Shown here: positions 56,207 to 64,000 of the stretch, in pieces | Layout of the letters: each line of letters starts with the position of its first letter | How positions within the stretch are numbered: position 1 is the first letter of the stretch | Assembly: GCF_003049725.1 (NCBI RefSeq) | Contig: NZ_QAGM01000004.1 | Coordinates: 62,001-126,000, forward strand | DNA from: Oceanimonas marisflavi | GTDB lineage: Bacteria > Pseudomonadota > Gammaproteobacteria > Enterobacterales > Aeromonadaceae | Length of the DNA stretch: 64,000 bases | Direction of reading: 5' to 3' | Notes under the pieces: model-generated | Seen by the model: the letters and a program-made list of their open reading frames with translations, nothing else | What the model was told of the DNA's origin: nothing | Database searches by the model: none | Made by a program: the position numbers and the translations under genes

Positions 56207-57396
56207 GCTTACTGAACCCCTTTTTTGGTGATTTTGGCGGCATGTATGTGCCGCAGATCCTGATGCCGGCCCTGCTGCAACTGGAGCAGGCCTTTGTGGA
56301 CGCCCAGCAGGATCCGGAATTTGACCGCGAGTTTCGCGAGCTGCTGGCGGAATACGCCGGCCGCCCCACCCCGCTTACCCGGGTGCGTAACCTGGCCAGC
56401 AATACCAACACCCGCATCTATCTGAAGCGGGAAGACCTGCTGCACGGCGGTGCCCACAAAACCAACCAGGTGCTGGGCCAGGCCTTGCTGGCCAAGCGCA
56501 TGGGCAAAAAGCGCATTATCGCCGAAACCGGTGCCGGCCAGCACGGCGTGGCCACGGCCCTGGCCTGCGCCCTGATGGGCATGGAATGCATCGTCTACAT
56601 GGGTGCCAAGGACTGCGAGCGGCAAAAGCCCAACGTCTTCCGCATGGAACTCATGGGTGCCAAAGTGGTACCGGTGCATTCCGGCTCCGCCACCCTGAAA
56701 GACGCCTGTAACGAGGCCCTGCGCGACTGGACCGCCAACTACGACACCACCCACTACATGCTGGGCACCGCCGCCGGTCCGCACCCCTTCCCCACCATAG
56801 TGCGGGAATTTCAGCGCATGATTGGCGAAGAAGCCAAGGTGCAGATTGTGGAGCACGAAGCGCGCCTGCCCGATGCGGTGATCGCCTGCGTGGGCGGTGG
56901 CTCCAACGCCATTGGCCTGTTTGCCGACTTTATTGAAGAAGAGAACGTCAGGCTCATCGGCGTGGAGCCGGCGGGCAAGGGTATTGAAACCGGCGAGCAC
57001 GGCGCCACCCTGGGCGAAGGCACCAAGGGCGTGTTCTTTGGCATGCTGTCGCTGATGATGCACGACAGCGACGGCCAGGTGGAAGAGTCTTACTCGGTAT
57101 CCGCCGGTCTCGACTTTCCGTCGGTTGGCCCCCAGCACGCCTATCTGGCCACCACCGGCCGGGCCCAGTATGTGTCGGTGACCGATGACGAAGCCCTCGA
57201 CGCCTTTCAGGCCCTGGCCCGCAACGAAGGTATTATTCCGGCGCTGGAGTCGTCTCACGCCCTGGCGTATGCATTGAAACTGGCCGAAGCCGATCCCGAA
57301 AAAGAACAAGTTCTGGTGGTTAACCTGTCCGGTCGTGGCGACAAGGACATCTTTACCGTTGCCGAGATCCTGGAGCAGAAAGGAGAAATGAAATGA
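56203..57396 (+). CDS. trpB: Tryptophan synthase beta subunit
   Basis: A 397-aa PLP enzyme that joins indole and serine. PLP Lys in [16 protein letters not shown] (about residue 87), the catalytic [12 protein letters not shown], and the phosphate loop [10 protein letters not shown]. Starts inside the trpCF stop (ATGA) and overlaps trpA by 4 bp, giving a tight chain of coupled starts. Confidence 0.98.
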   Translation: MSLLNPFFGDFGGMYVPQILMPALLQLEQAFVDAQQDPEFDREFRELLAEYAGRPTPLTRVRNLASNTNTRIYLKREDLLHGGAHKTNQVLGQALLAKRMGKKRIIAETGAGQHGVATALACALMGMECIVYMGAKDCERQKPNVFRMELMGAKVVPVHSGSATLKDACNEALRDWTANYDTTHYMLGTAAGPHPFPTIVREFQRMIGEEAKVQIVEHEARLPDAVIACVGGGSNAIGLFADFIEEENVRLIGVEPAGKGIETGEHGATLGEGTKGVFFGMLSLMMHDSDGQVEESYSVSAGLDFPSVGPQHAYLATTGRAQYVSVTDDEALDAFQALARNEGIIPALESSHALAYALKLAEADPEKEQVLVVNLSGRGDKDIFTVAEILEQKGEMK

Positions 57397-58199
57397 GCCG
57401 CTACCACCACCTGTTTGAGCGCCTGAACGCCAGCAACGAGGGTGCCTTTGTGCCCTTCGTCACCCTGGGTGACCCCACTCCCGAACACTCGCTGAAAGTA
57501 ATTGACGCCCTGGTGGCCGGTGGCGCCGATGCCCTGGAGCTGGGCATTCCCTTCTCCGATCCGGTGGCCGATGGCCCCACCATTCAGGCCGCCACCCTGC
57601 GCGCCCGGGAAGCGGGCACCAACTCGCAAATCTGCTTCGACCTGCTGACTCAAGTGCGGGAAAAATACCCCGAGCTGCCCATTGGCCTGCTGGTATACGC
57701 CAACCTGGTGTTCGCCCCGGGCATGGACAGCTTCTACTCCCGCGCCGCCAAGGCCGGCGTGGACTCGGTGCTGGTGGCCGATGTGCCGCTGGAAATGGCC
57801 GACCCCTTCAAGGCCGCCGCCGACAGAGCCGGCATTGAGAGCATTTATATCGCTCCGCCCAACGGCAGTGAGGCCACCCTCAAGGCGGTGGCGGAAATGG
57901 GCTCCGGCTACACCTACCTGCTGAGCCGCGCCGGTGTAACCGGCACCGAAACCAGGGCCGGCACCCCGGTAGACACCCTGCTGGCCACCCTGGCCAAGTA
58001 TGACGCGCCGCCGTCCCTGCTGGGCTTTGGCATCTCCAGTCCCGAACAGGTGCGTGAGGCCATTGCCGCCGGTGCCGCCGGCGCCATCTCCGGCTCCGCC
58101 GTGGTCAAGATCATCGAACAGCACCTGGACCAGCCCCAGGCCATGCTCGACGCCCTCACCGCCTTTGTAAAAGAGATGAAGGCGGCCACGCGGAAGTAA
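57393..58199 (+). CDS. trpA: Tryptophan synthase alpha subunit
   Basis: A 268-aa TIM-barrel lyase that splits indole-3-glycerol phosphate. Catalytic Glu in [17 protein letters not shown] region (position-equivalent to Glu49) and Asp in [15 protein letters not shown] (Asp60-like), with [11 protein letters not shown]. Last gene of the trp operon, followed by a terminator. Confidence 0.98.
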   Translation: MSRYHHLFERLNASNEGAFVPFVTLGDPTPEHSLKVIDALVAGGADALELGIPFSDPVADGPTIQAATLRAREAGTNSQICFDLLTQVREKYPELPIGLLVYANLVFAPGMDSFYSRAAKAGVDSVLVADVPLEMADPFKAAADRAGIESIYIAPPNGSEATLKAVAEMGSGYTYLLSRAGVTGTETRAGTPVDTLLATLAKYDAPPSLLGFGISSPEQVREAIAAGAAGAISGSAVVKIIEQHLDQPQAMLDALTAFVKEMKAATRK

Positions 58200-58212
58200 G
58201 ACATACGCTTTC

Positions 58213-58239
58213 GTCACCCCCGCGAAGGCGGGGGTCCAT
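58213..58239. repeat. REP-like palindromic element
   Basis: Hairpin CCCCCGC-GAAG-GCGGGGG framed by GTCA and TCCAT, the same frame as the elements at 25273 and 28637 but with a different stem. Between trpA and its terminator. Confidence 0.65.
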
Positions 58240-58240
58240 A

Positions 58241-58277
58241 AAAAACGGCGCCAAAGCTCAACCTTGGCGCCGTTTTT
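58241..58277 (+). terminator. Terminator of the trp operon
   Basis: A 14-bp stem AAAAACGGCGCCAA/TTGGCGCCGTTTTT (58241-58254 with 58264-58277), loop of 9 nt, trailing T run, 42 bp after trpA. Confidence 0.93.
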
Positions 58278-58291
58278 TAATCCCACTCGAA

Positions 58292-58322
58292 GTAGGTTGT
58301 GATGAGCGAAGCGAATCCCAAC
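58292..58322. repeat. Dispersed 31-bp repeat (copy 2)
   Basis: Reverse complement of the repeat at 39406-39437 with one base deleted, carrying TGATGAGCGAAGCGAATCCC. Found between the trp terminator and the helicase gene. Confidence 0.7.
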
Positions 58323-58418
58323 AAATTCAGCTACTAAGCAAACATTTATCCACCCTCCTCATCATCCCAACATGCTAACCTGGTCCGATAAAAAATCAAA
58401 AAATAACAAGGACACGGA

Positions 58419-61400
58419 ATGAAAGCACCACTGCCCCAGGGGCTGTATGATCTGCTCACCACTCAGGACTTTACCGACTCAACCGAGGCATTAACGCAAG
58501 CCGGTTTAACCATACATACCGAAGCTCTCAACCCGGAATTCAGCCATGAACGGCTGGCCGATGCTTTGGCGGAGCAGCTCTCTCAATTGCTGGCCAATGT
58601 AAAAGGCAAAGACAAGGTCGAGGCTCAGGCTCATCTTATTAACGATATTCTGCGCTATTCGCGCCAGCGCCTTGAACAACCCGATGAGACAGCAGCATTG
58701 CTCACCACACCGCCTCAAGTAGTGCGGGCCCTGTATTCCACCACAGCCCCAGACATGCCCGCCATCGGGCTCTCCCAGCCTTGGCTATTTACCGCAGGTA
58801 AAGACTCACCCGCCCTGTTTCATGAACTACAGGCCGAGCTGGCTTCGTGTAACGGCGTCGATATTTTGATGAGCTTTATCACCGTCTCTGGTGTGCGCAA
58901 AATCATCGATGTGCTCAAGCAAATCACCAGCACCAATGCGCAAGGACAAAGTCAGGCTCGGATTCGTATTCTTACCACTACCTATATTGGTGCCACCGAG
59001 CAAAAAGCGCTGGATATGTTGGCTCGCTTGCCCAACTGCGCTGTGCGCGTATCTCTGGATGGTCAGCGTACTCGCCTGCATGCCAAAGCCTGGATTTTTG
59101 AGCGTCACAGCGGCTTCGGCTCCGCCTACGTGGGCAGTGCCAATTTATCAAGTTCCGCGCTGATGGGTGGCCTGGAGTGGACCGTTAAATTCACCGAAAA
59201 GGGACAAAATCAGCTGTATCAACGAGCACAGGCACATTTTGAAACCCTTTGGAATGATGGAGAGTTTCAGCCTTATAACCCGGATGATCACTCCCACCGC
59301 CACGAACTTGCCAGAGCCATCAAACGAGAGTCGGGTCGGGACTTTATCGCCACACCCACTTTTTTTGATATTGAGCCCAAGCCCTTTCAGCAGGATATTC
59401 TGGAGCAACTGGCCAACGAGCGGGCCCATGGCCGCATGCGTAATTTGCTGGTGGCGGCCACCGGCACCGGCAAAACCGTGATGGCCGCCTTTGATTATCG
59501 GAATCTGGCTCGCCAGCAAGGCGGACTGCCGCGGCTGTTGTTTGTGGCCCACCGTAAGGAGCTGCTGATACAAGCCAGGAATACCTTTCGGCTGGTATTG
59601 CGCGAGCCGGACTTTGGCGATCTCTTTACCGGTGAGCATCAACCGGAGCAAGATAACCATCTGTTCGCCACCATTCAAAGCCTGAACGCACGCAAACTAC
59701 TTACCCAGGCCAAGGCGGATCATTGGCATATGGTGATCATTGACGAATGCCACCATATTGAAGCCAACAGCTTTGAACTGCTGCTAACCAACTTAAAACC
59801 GGCCTGCTTGTTGGGACTGACAGCCACTCCAGAACGCACCGATGGAAAGAATATCCTGCGCCACTTCGACAACCGTCCCGATGGCTCCCCCGCCGCCCAG
59901 CTGCGCCTGTGGCAGGCGCTGGATTTGCAACTGCTGGCACCCTTTGAGTATTACGCCTGCGATGATGATACCGACTACCGCAGCATTCCCTGGAAACAGG
60001 CTAACGAGCTTAAGGAACTGAACAAGCTGCTGACTGGCAACCATATGCGTGCCGCCGCCGTGATCCGAGCTTGGCAGCAGCTGGTGAACGATCCACGCCA
60101 GTGCAAGACCCTGGTATTTTGCGTCAGCATTGCCCATGCCGAGTTTATGGCAGCTCAGTTTGAAAAAGCCGGTATCATTGCGCGTGTGATCACCGGGCAA
60201 AGCTCGTCAAAAGAGCGACATGAGCTACCCAAACAACTCAAGAATGGCGACATTCACGCCCTGATCACCGTTGATCTCTATAACGAAGGCGTTGACCTAC
60301 CTTTTGTCGATACCCTGTTACTACTGCGCCCCACCCAGAGTGCCACCCTGTTTCAACAGCAAATTGGCCGTGGTTTGCGCCTGCATGAGGGCAAAGACAG
60401 CTGCCTAATTCTGGATTTTGTGGGCCAACATAAACAGGGCTTTCGTTTTGATCTGCTCTACAGCTCCATTACCGGGCTCACTCGCCGTGAAGTGGTGGAG
60501 AGCATCGACAAAGGCTTTGGCCGCCTGCCCACCGGCTGTCATCTTCAACTACAAAAACGGGCTCGGGAGCATATTCTCGACAGCCTGCGTCAGGCCATTA
60601 ATCAGAACTGGCGGCGTCTGCAACAAGAGCTTCATGCCTACGTCAGCCTTACCAATAATCGTCGAGTGACCCTTGGCGAATTTCTTAACGAACAGCAACT
60701 GGAGCTGGACGATATTTACCGCAGCGGCCAAAACAGCGGCTGGGCCAATTTAAAGCGAGATGCCGGCCTGCTGGATGGCGAGCCCAGTGAGCAAGAACGC
60801 TATTTCAGTCGTCGCATGGGCAGCCTGCTGCATATCGACGATGCCGAGCAGTTGCAGTTGACCCGGCAAGTGGCCGAGCAGAATGCCCGCTACTTGATCG
60901 CCAATGACAGCGAACGTCAGAGACTGCAAATGCTGGCGTACCAAATAGATGGTGAGCACAAGCAAACCGGCTCGGCTCAAGCCTTTCTCGATCGCCTGGC
61001 ACAAACGCCGGCCGCCTGTAACGAGCTGGCTGAGCTCAGCCATTATCTGGATGCCCGTACTCGCTATGCCTACTCTCCCTTACCTGGCCTGGAACATACG
61101 CCGCTTAAACTGCATGCGGCCTACCAGAGCCGGGAAATACTGACCGCCGTTGGCTTTTTAACCGAGCACAAACGTACTCCCTTTCAAGCCGGCGTACTGC
61201 CCATGAAAGCGCTGAAAACCGAGCTACTGTTTGTCACCCTCGATAAAAGCACGGCGCAACACGAAGGCGTGGCTTATCACGATTACGCCATCAGCCAACA
61301 GGAGTTTCATTGGCAATCCCAGAACAGTGCGGGCCCCGATACACCTGGCGGCAAACGCTATTTGGAAAGCGGCGAGAACGGCTGGCGGTTCCAACTGTTT

Positions 61401-61550
61401 GTACGCATCAATAAACAATCCCCCTATCGCGCCTGTGGTCCGGTTCGCTTTTTGCGCTATCACGGCAGCAAGCCGATGAATATTTACTGGCAACTGGAAC
61501 ACCCCTTGCCCATGCGACTTTTCCGGGAGTTCAGCGTGTTAAAAGGGTAA
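58419..61550 (+). CDS. PLD-nuclease / superfamily 2 helicase / DUF3427 protein, likely defence-related
   Basis: A 1043-aa multidomain protein. The N-terminal region (about 100-280) is a phospholipase D-like nuclease with the HKD-type motif HAKAWIF (His221, Lys223) and GSANLSSSAL (Asn242). An SF2 helicase follows: motif I ATGTGKT (347-353), DECHH (442-446), GLTATPERTDG and motif VI QQIGRGLR (about 648-655). The C-terminal third (about 700-1043) fits DUF3427, seen in restriction-like helicases. Codon use is visibly less GC-rich than in neighbours (tta, ata, cat, aat), consistent with transfer. It stands alone between trp and a deaminase. I recall such proteins in defence islands, but no defence partner is adjacent. 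Substrate unknown. Confidence 0.85.
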   Translation: MKAPLPQGLYDLLTTQDFTDSTEALTQAGLTIHTEALNPEFSHERLADALAEQLSQLLANVKGKDKVEAQAHLINDILRYSRQRLEQPDETAALLTTPPQVVRALYSTTAPDMPAIGLSQPWLFTAGKDSPALFHELQAELASCNGVDILMSFITVSGVRKIIDVLKQITSTNAQGQSQARIRILTTTYIGATEQKALDMLARLPNCAVRVSLDGQRTRLHAKAWIFERHSGFGSAYVGSANLSSSALMGGLEWTVKFTEKGQNQLYQRAQAHFETLWNDGEFQPYNPDDHSHRHELARAIKRESGRDFIATPTFFDIEPKPFQQDILEQLANERAHGRMRNLLVAATGTGKTVMAAFDYRNLARQQGGLPRLLFVAHRKELLIQARNTFRLVLREPDFGDLFTGEHQPEQDNHLFATIQSLNARKLLTQAKADHWHMVIIDECHHIEANSFELLLTNLKPACLLGLTATPERTDGKNILRHFDNRPDGSPAAQLRLWQALDLQLLAPFEYYACDDDTDYRSIPWKQANELKELNKLLTGNHMRAAAVIRAWQQLVNDPRQCKTLVFCVSIAHAEFMAAQFEKAGIIARVITGQSSSKERHELPKQLKNGDIHALITVDLYNEGVDLPFVDTLLLLRPTQSATLFQQQIGRGLRLHEGKDSCLILDFVGQHKQGFRFDLLYSSITGLTRREVVESIDKGFGRLPTGCHLQLQKRAREHILDSLRQAINQNWRRLQQELHAYVSLTNNRRVTLGEFLNEQQLELDDIYRSGQNSGWANLKRDAGLLDGEPSEQERYFSRRMGSLLHIDDAEQLQLTRQVAEQNARYLIANDSERQRLQMLAYQIDGEHKQTGSAQAFLDRLAQTPAACNELAELSHYLDARTRYAYSPLPGLEHTPLKLHAAYQSREILTAVGFLTEHKRTPFQAGVLPMKALKTELLFVTLDKSTAQHEGVAYHDYAISQQEFHWQSQNSAGPDTPGGKRYLESGENGWRFQLFVRINKQSPYRACGPVRFLRYHGSKPMNIYWQLEHPLPMRLFREFSVLKG

Positions 61551-61639
61551 AAAGAAGCGCCCTGACGGGCGCTAATGCAGGCGAGCGGCCCCTGTTCAGG
61601 GACAAGACCTGCGCTCCAATGATCGGCCACAAAGGGGCA

Positions 61640-62134
61640 TTATCTGATCGGACCACCGCCCTCAAAATAGCGCTTGTGCAGCTCGCGGATTTCTTCGGCA
61701 AGCTCGGGCACCGGGCCGGCCACGGGAATGTCGGGGGCCACGTCGTTAATGGACAGCGCCTTTACCGGCGAGGCACCCAGGCCCCATTCCTGACACCAGG
61801 CCGCAAACTGCTCTGCAGAGCTGGCGTACACAATGCGGCCCAGTCCGGCCCAGGCGTGGGCGGCGGAGCACATGGGGCAGTGCTCACCCGAGGTATAAAG
61901 GGTGGAGCGGGAGCGCTCGGTGGCGCTCAGGTTTTCGGCGGCCCAGCGGGCCAGGGCCACTTCCGGGTGCCAGGTAGCCTCGCTGGTGTGAATACGATTG
62001 CGGTCTTCCGCCAGTACTTTACCCTCGGCGGATACCAGCACGGAGCCAAAGGCCATGTCGCCTTCACTCAGGGCTTCTTCGGCCAGCTCCACACAACGGC
62101 GCAAATGGCGCAGATCCTGCTCGGATATGGTCAT
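61640..62134 (-). CDS. Nucleoside/nucleobase deaminase (CDA superfamily)
   Basis: A 164-aa zinc deaminase. The first zinc motif reads HPEVALARWA (His-Pro-Glu rather than His-Ala-Glu) and the second is EHCPMC. N-terminal segment DMAFGSVLVSAEGKVLAEDRNRI is typical of tRNA-adenosine or guanine deaminase relatives. AAGGAG precedes the ATG at 62134. An inverted repeat lies 15 bp upstream, which could be an operator. The precise base substrate (guanine, cytosine, other) is not clear. Confidence 0.82.
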   Translation of the reverse strand: MTISEQDLRHLRRCVELAEEALSEGDMAFGSVLVSAEGKVLAEDRNRIHTSEATWHPEVALARWAAENLSATERSRSTLYTSGEHCPMCSAAHAWAGLGRIVYASSAEQFAAWCQEWGLGASPVKALSINDVAPDIPVAGPVPELAEEIRELHKRYFEGGGPIR

Positions 62135-62148
62135 GTTTGTCTCCTTTA

Positions 62149-62178
62149 GGCTAAACCGGTGTTTGATGAGGTTTAGCC
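62149..62178 (-). promoter_or_regulatory. Inverted repeat upstream of the deaminase gene
   Basis: GGCTAAACC (62149-62157) and GGTTTAGCC (62170-62178) are perfect 9-bp inverted repeats, 21 bp centre to centre, i.e. two helical turns. Candidate operator of an unknown repressor, or a hairpin in the leader. Confidence 0.55.
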
Positions 62179-62427
62179 CATAAGGTACTGAAGAAACGGC
62201 AAGTTTGAAAGTGGGGGAATATGAGGGGTGAGTGAATTGCTGTGTGCGGTCAGCACGAGGGCAGGCAGCCAGGATATCCGAGCCGCCTGAGTTTAATCAG
62301 TCGTTACCGGCCAGAGGCTGCAGCTTGCCGACAACGCCGGCATGCAGTATTAAACCTTGGTCGGGTATGGCAACGGTCAGCGAAAAGCGCGATGCTTACC
62401 CTTTGTCTTTTATGAAAGCCAGTGCTT

Positions 62428-62766
62428 ATGTTGCCCGTAACCAGCCAACCTCAACTCAATGCGCTGCTCGCCGAGCACCCGGCGGTGCTGATGCTCTATG
62501 GCGGCCGCCACTGCGGCGTGTGCCAGGCACTCAAGCCCCGGTTACAGCAGTTGCTGGCCGGGCAGTTTCCGCGAGTGCTGGCCTGTTATGCCGACTGCCA
62601 GCATGATGCTGCCGGGCTCTGCGCCCAGCAGCGGGTGATGGCACTGCCGGTGGTGCAGATCTGGTTTGAAGGCAACCGCTTTGCCGAGTTTTTCAGGGTG
62701 TTCTCACTGGCAGACATTCAGCAGGCGCTGGAAAGACCCTATTCCCTCCTGTTTGGTGAGGCGTAA
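62428..62766 (+). CDS. Thioredoxin-like protein with CGVC active site
   Basis: A 112-aa cytosolic thioredoxin-fold protein. The redox motif is HCGVC (about residues 31-35; Trx itself has WCGPC) and the cis-Pro is in MALPVVQIW (about 72). No signal peptide is visible. I set the start at the ATG at 62428; a GTG two codons earlier is in frame and neither has a strong ribosome site. It converges with the TonB-dependent receptor gene. The partner protein is unknown. Confidence 0.78.
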   Translation: MLPVTSQPQLNALLAEHPAVLMLYGGRHCGVCQALKPRLQQLLAGQFPRVLACYADCQHDAAGLCAQQRVMALPVVQIWFEGNRFAEFFRVFSLADIQQALERPYSLLFGEA

Positions 62767-62770
62767 TACC

Positions 62771-64000
62771 TCACAGCTGATAGCGGTAGCTCAGCATCCA
62801 CTGAGTCGGGGCGCCGTAGCCCAGCTGATTGGCGCCGGTGCTGCCGGCGGTGGCGCCCAGTATGTATTTTTCGTTGAGCACATTGTCCAGATTCAGCTGC
62901 AGGGTATGACGCTTCTGCCAGCTGTAGGCGGCCATCAGATCCACTTTGGTGTAGTCCCCCAGGGTCACTGCTTCGTTGTTACCGGCAAAGCGGTTGCCCA
63001 CATACTTGACGCCGCCACCCAGTTTCAGGCCAAACCCGGTCTGGTAGGTGGTCCACAGGGAGAACAGGTGATCGGACACATCATTGGGCCGGTAGCCGGT
63101 TTCCCGGTCCTTTGCCTCCAGATAGCTGTAACCGGCTGCAATGTTCCAGGCATCGGTGATCTGACCCCGGGCTTCCAGCTCCAGGCCTTCATGACGAAAT
63201 TCGTTGCGAGCGGTGATCTCGCCGTTGCTGTTGGTCTCGGGCTGCTGCTGATCGATACGGAACAGGGCGCCGTGCAGCATCAGCCGGTCTTCAAACAGGT
63301 AGGACTTGACCCCCGCTTCCAGCAGATCGGTACGGTAAAACTCGGCCAGTTTGGGGTTGATGTAAATACCGCCGTAGGGCAGCTGCCAGGAACGGCCCCA
63401 GCTGCCGTAGAACGACAGTTCATCACTCAGGGTATACACCAGACCCAGACGCGGGCTCAGCTTTTCATCCTCGTTGGTGCTGGTTGCGCCCCTGAACTGC
63501 TGCTCCAGCTCCATGCGATCGTAACGCAGGCCGCCCAGCAGCGACCAGCTTCCCAGAGTCACCACGTTCTGGCCGTAAACGCCCAGCGATTCGGTGCTGT
63601 TTTGCCGGAACGGGGCAAAACCGGGGTTGGCGGTGTCTCTGCCTGCCGGGTTGAACAGATCCTGTGCCGGCACCTGATCCTTTTTGAGAGTGGCCAGGGT
63701 AAAGTCACGATCAAAGGCGTTGTAATCCACGCCCATCAGCAGCTGGTTATGCTCGGTGTTCCAGCTCAGCTCCGACTGCAGGGTGGCGCTGGTCTGGGGA
63801 TCAAAACCAAAGTTGTTGACCGTCTGCTCCTGCTCTACCCTCTCATCCGTATCCCCGGCGTTGCGAGTGCCTTTCTGCTGCAGGGTAATGCGGTTGTAGG
63901 CGGCACGGTTCACCCATTCCCAGCCCCCGTCCAGACTCAGCTTGTGAGTCAGCGCCAGGCGCTGGCTGTCGGCTTCCTGAAAATCGTTGCGCGCGCCGTA
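62771..64000 (-). CDS. TonB-dependent siderophore receptor (C-terminal part; runs off the window)
   Basis: The last 409 codons of an outer-membrane receptor, open to the window edge with no start in view. The visible beta-barrel strands include LGVYGQNVVTLGSWSLLGGLRYDRME, ELSFYGSWGRSWQLPYGGIYINPKLAEFY and the terminal LQLNLDNVLNEKYILGATAG...LSYRYQL, the FhuA/FpvA-like siderophore receptor pattern. The plug domain and TonB box lie outside. The terminal residue is Leu rather than the usual Phe/Trp. Siderophore type cannot be told from the barrel alone. Confidence 0.92.
   Translation of the reverse strand, partial: YGARNDFQEADSQRLALTHKLSLDGGWEWVNRAAYNRITLQQKGTRNAGDTDERVEQEQTVNNFGFDPQTSATLQSELSWNTEHNQLLMGVDYNAFDRDFTLATLKKDQVPAQDLFNPAGRDTANPGFAPFRQNSTESLGVYGQNVVTLGSWSLLGGLRYDRMELEQQFRGATSTNEDEKLSPRLGLVYTLSDELSFYGSWGRSWQLPYGGIYINPKLAEFYRTDLLEAGVKSYLFEDRLMLHGALFRIDQQQPETNSNGEITARNEFRHEGLELEARGQITDAWNIAAGYSYLEAKDRETGYRPNDVSDHLFSLWTTYQTGFGLKLGGGVKYVGNRFAGNNEAVTLGDYTKVDLMAAYSWQKRHTLQLNLDNVLNEKYILGATAGSTGANQLGYGAPTQWMLSYRYQL

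Overview
This is a 64 kb stretch of a GC-rich gammaproteobacterial chromosome. The gene order is that of the Vibrio/Aeromonas/Enterobacteria side of the class: divergent glnA and typA; aspS, nudB, yebC and ruvCAB; ybgC-tolQRAB-pal-cpoB followed by a Lys/Val tRNA cluster and nadA; rnm divergent from trpLE(G)D(CF)BA. The unfused trpG, the fused trpCF, a second long GAPDH and a TRAP-linked sulfonate-type operon suggest a marine or brackish genus related to Aeromonadales (Oceanimonas, Zobellella or Oceanisphaera-like). That placement is an inference from gene order and protein recall, not from a search.

Layout. 1-7.1 kb: the 5' part of glnL, a SlyA-like/HlyD/DUF2955 efflux operon lying where glnA-glnLG is often contiguous, then glnA with a recognisable sigma54 promoter and NtrC sites, and typA. 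7.3-11.8 kb: yceJ-yceI, then yihY-pip-dtd-yiiD. 11.9-20.5 kb: a seven-gene minus-strand operon (cysteate sulfo-lyase-like CuyA, histidinol-dehydrogenase-like HpsN, DegT aminotransferase, TRAP transporter DctPQM, Asp/Glu-type racemase) with a divergent LysR regulator. This is the most interesting accessory block and looks like uptake and desulfonation of a C3 amino- or hydroxy-sulfonate. 20.5-29.9 kb: an AsmA-like protein, recG (with a LexA box), yeaC, two divergent GAPDH genes and nadA. 30.0-31.2 kb: twelve tRNAs (5 Lys-TTT, 7 Val-TAC of two sequence types) in a tandemly amplified array. 31.3-42.5 kb: Tol-Pal, ruvBAC (LexA box), yebC, nudB, aspS. 42.7-48.8 kb: yecE, cmoAB, then a lipoprotein retropepsin-like protease, a 7TM inactive-transglutaminase protein and an ATP-grasp ligase. 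48.9-58.2 kb: rluB, yciO, rnm and the full trp operon with a Trp-Trp-Trp leader peptide, an attenuator and an extra small ORF before trpE. 58.4-64 kb: a large PLD-nuclease/SF2-helicase/DUF3427 protein (defence-like), a nucleoside deaminase, a thioredoxin-like protein and the 3' part of a TonB-dependent receptor.

The intergenic regions carry an unusual load of short repeats with a strict 7-bp period: perfect arrays (GGGACTG)x8 and (GTAAGGA)x7, plus many degenerate GTGAGGN and AGCTNNN arrays. There are also REP-like hairpins, a dispersed 31-32 bp repeat and a 231-bp MITE-like element with 29-bp inverted ends.
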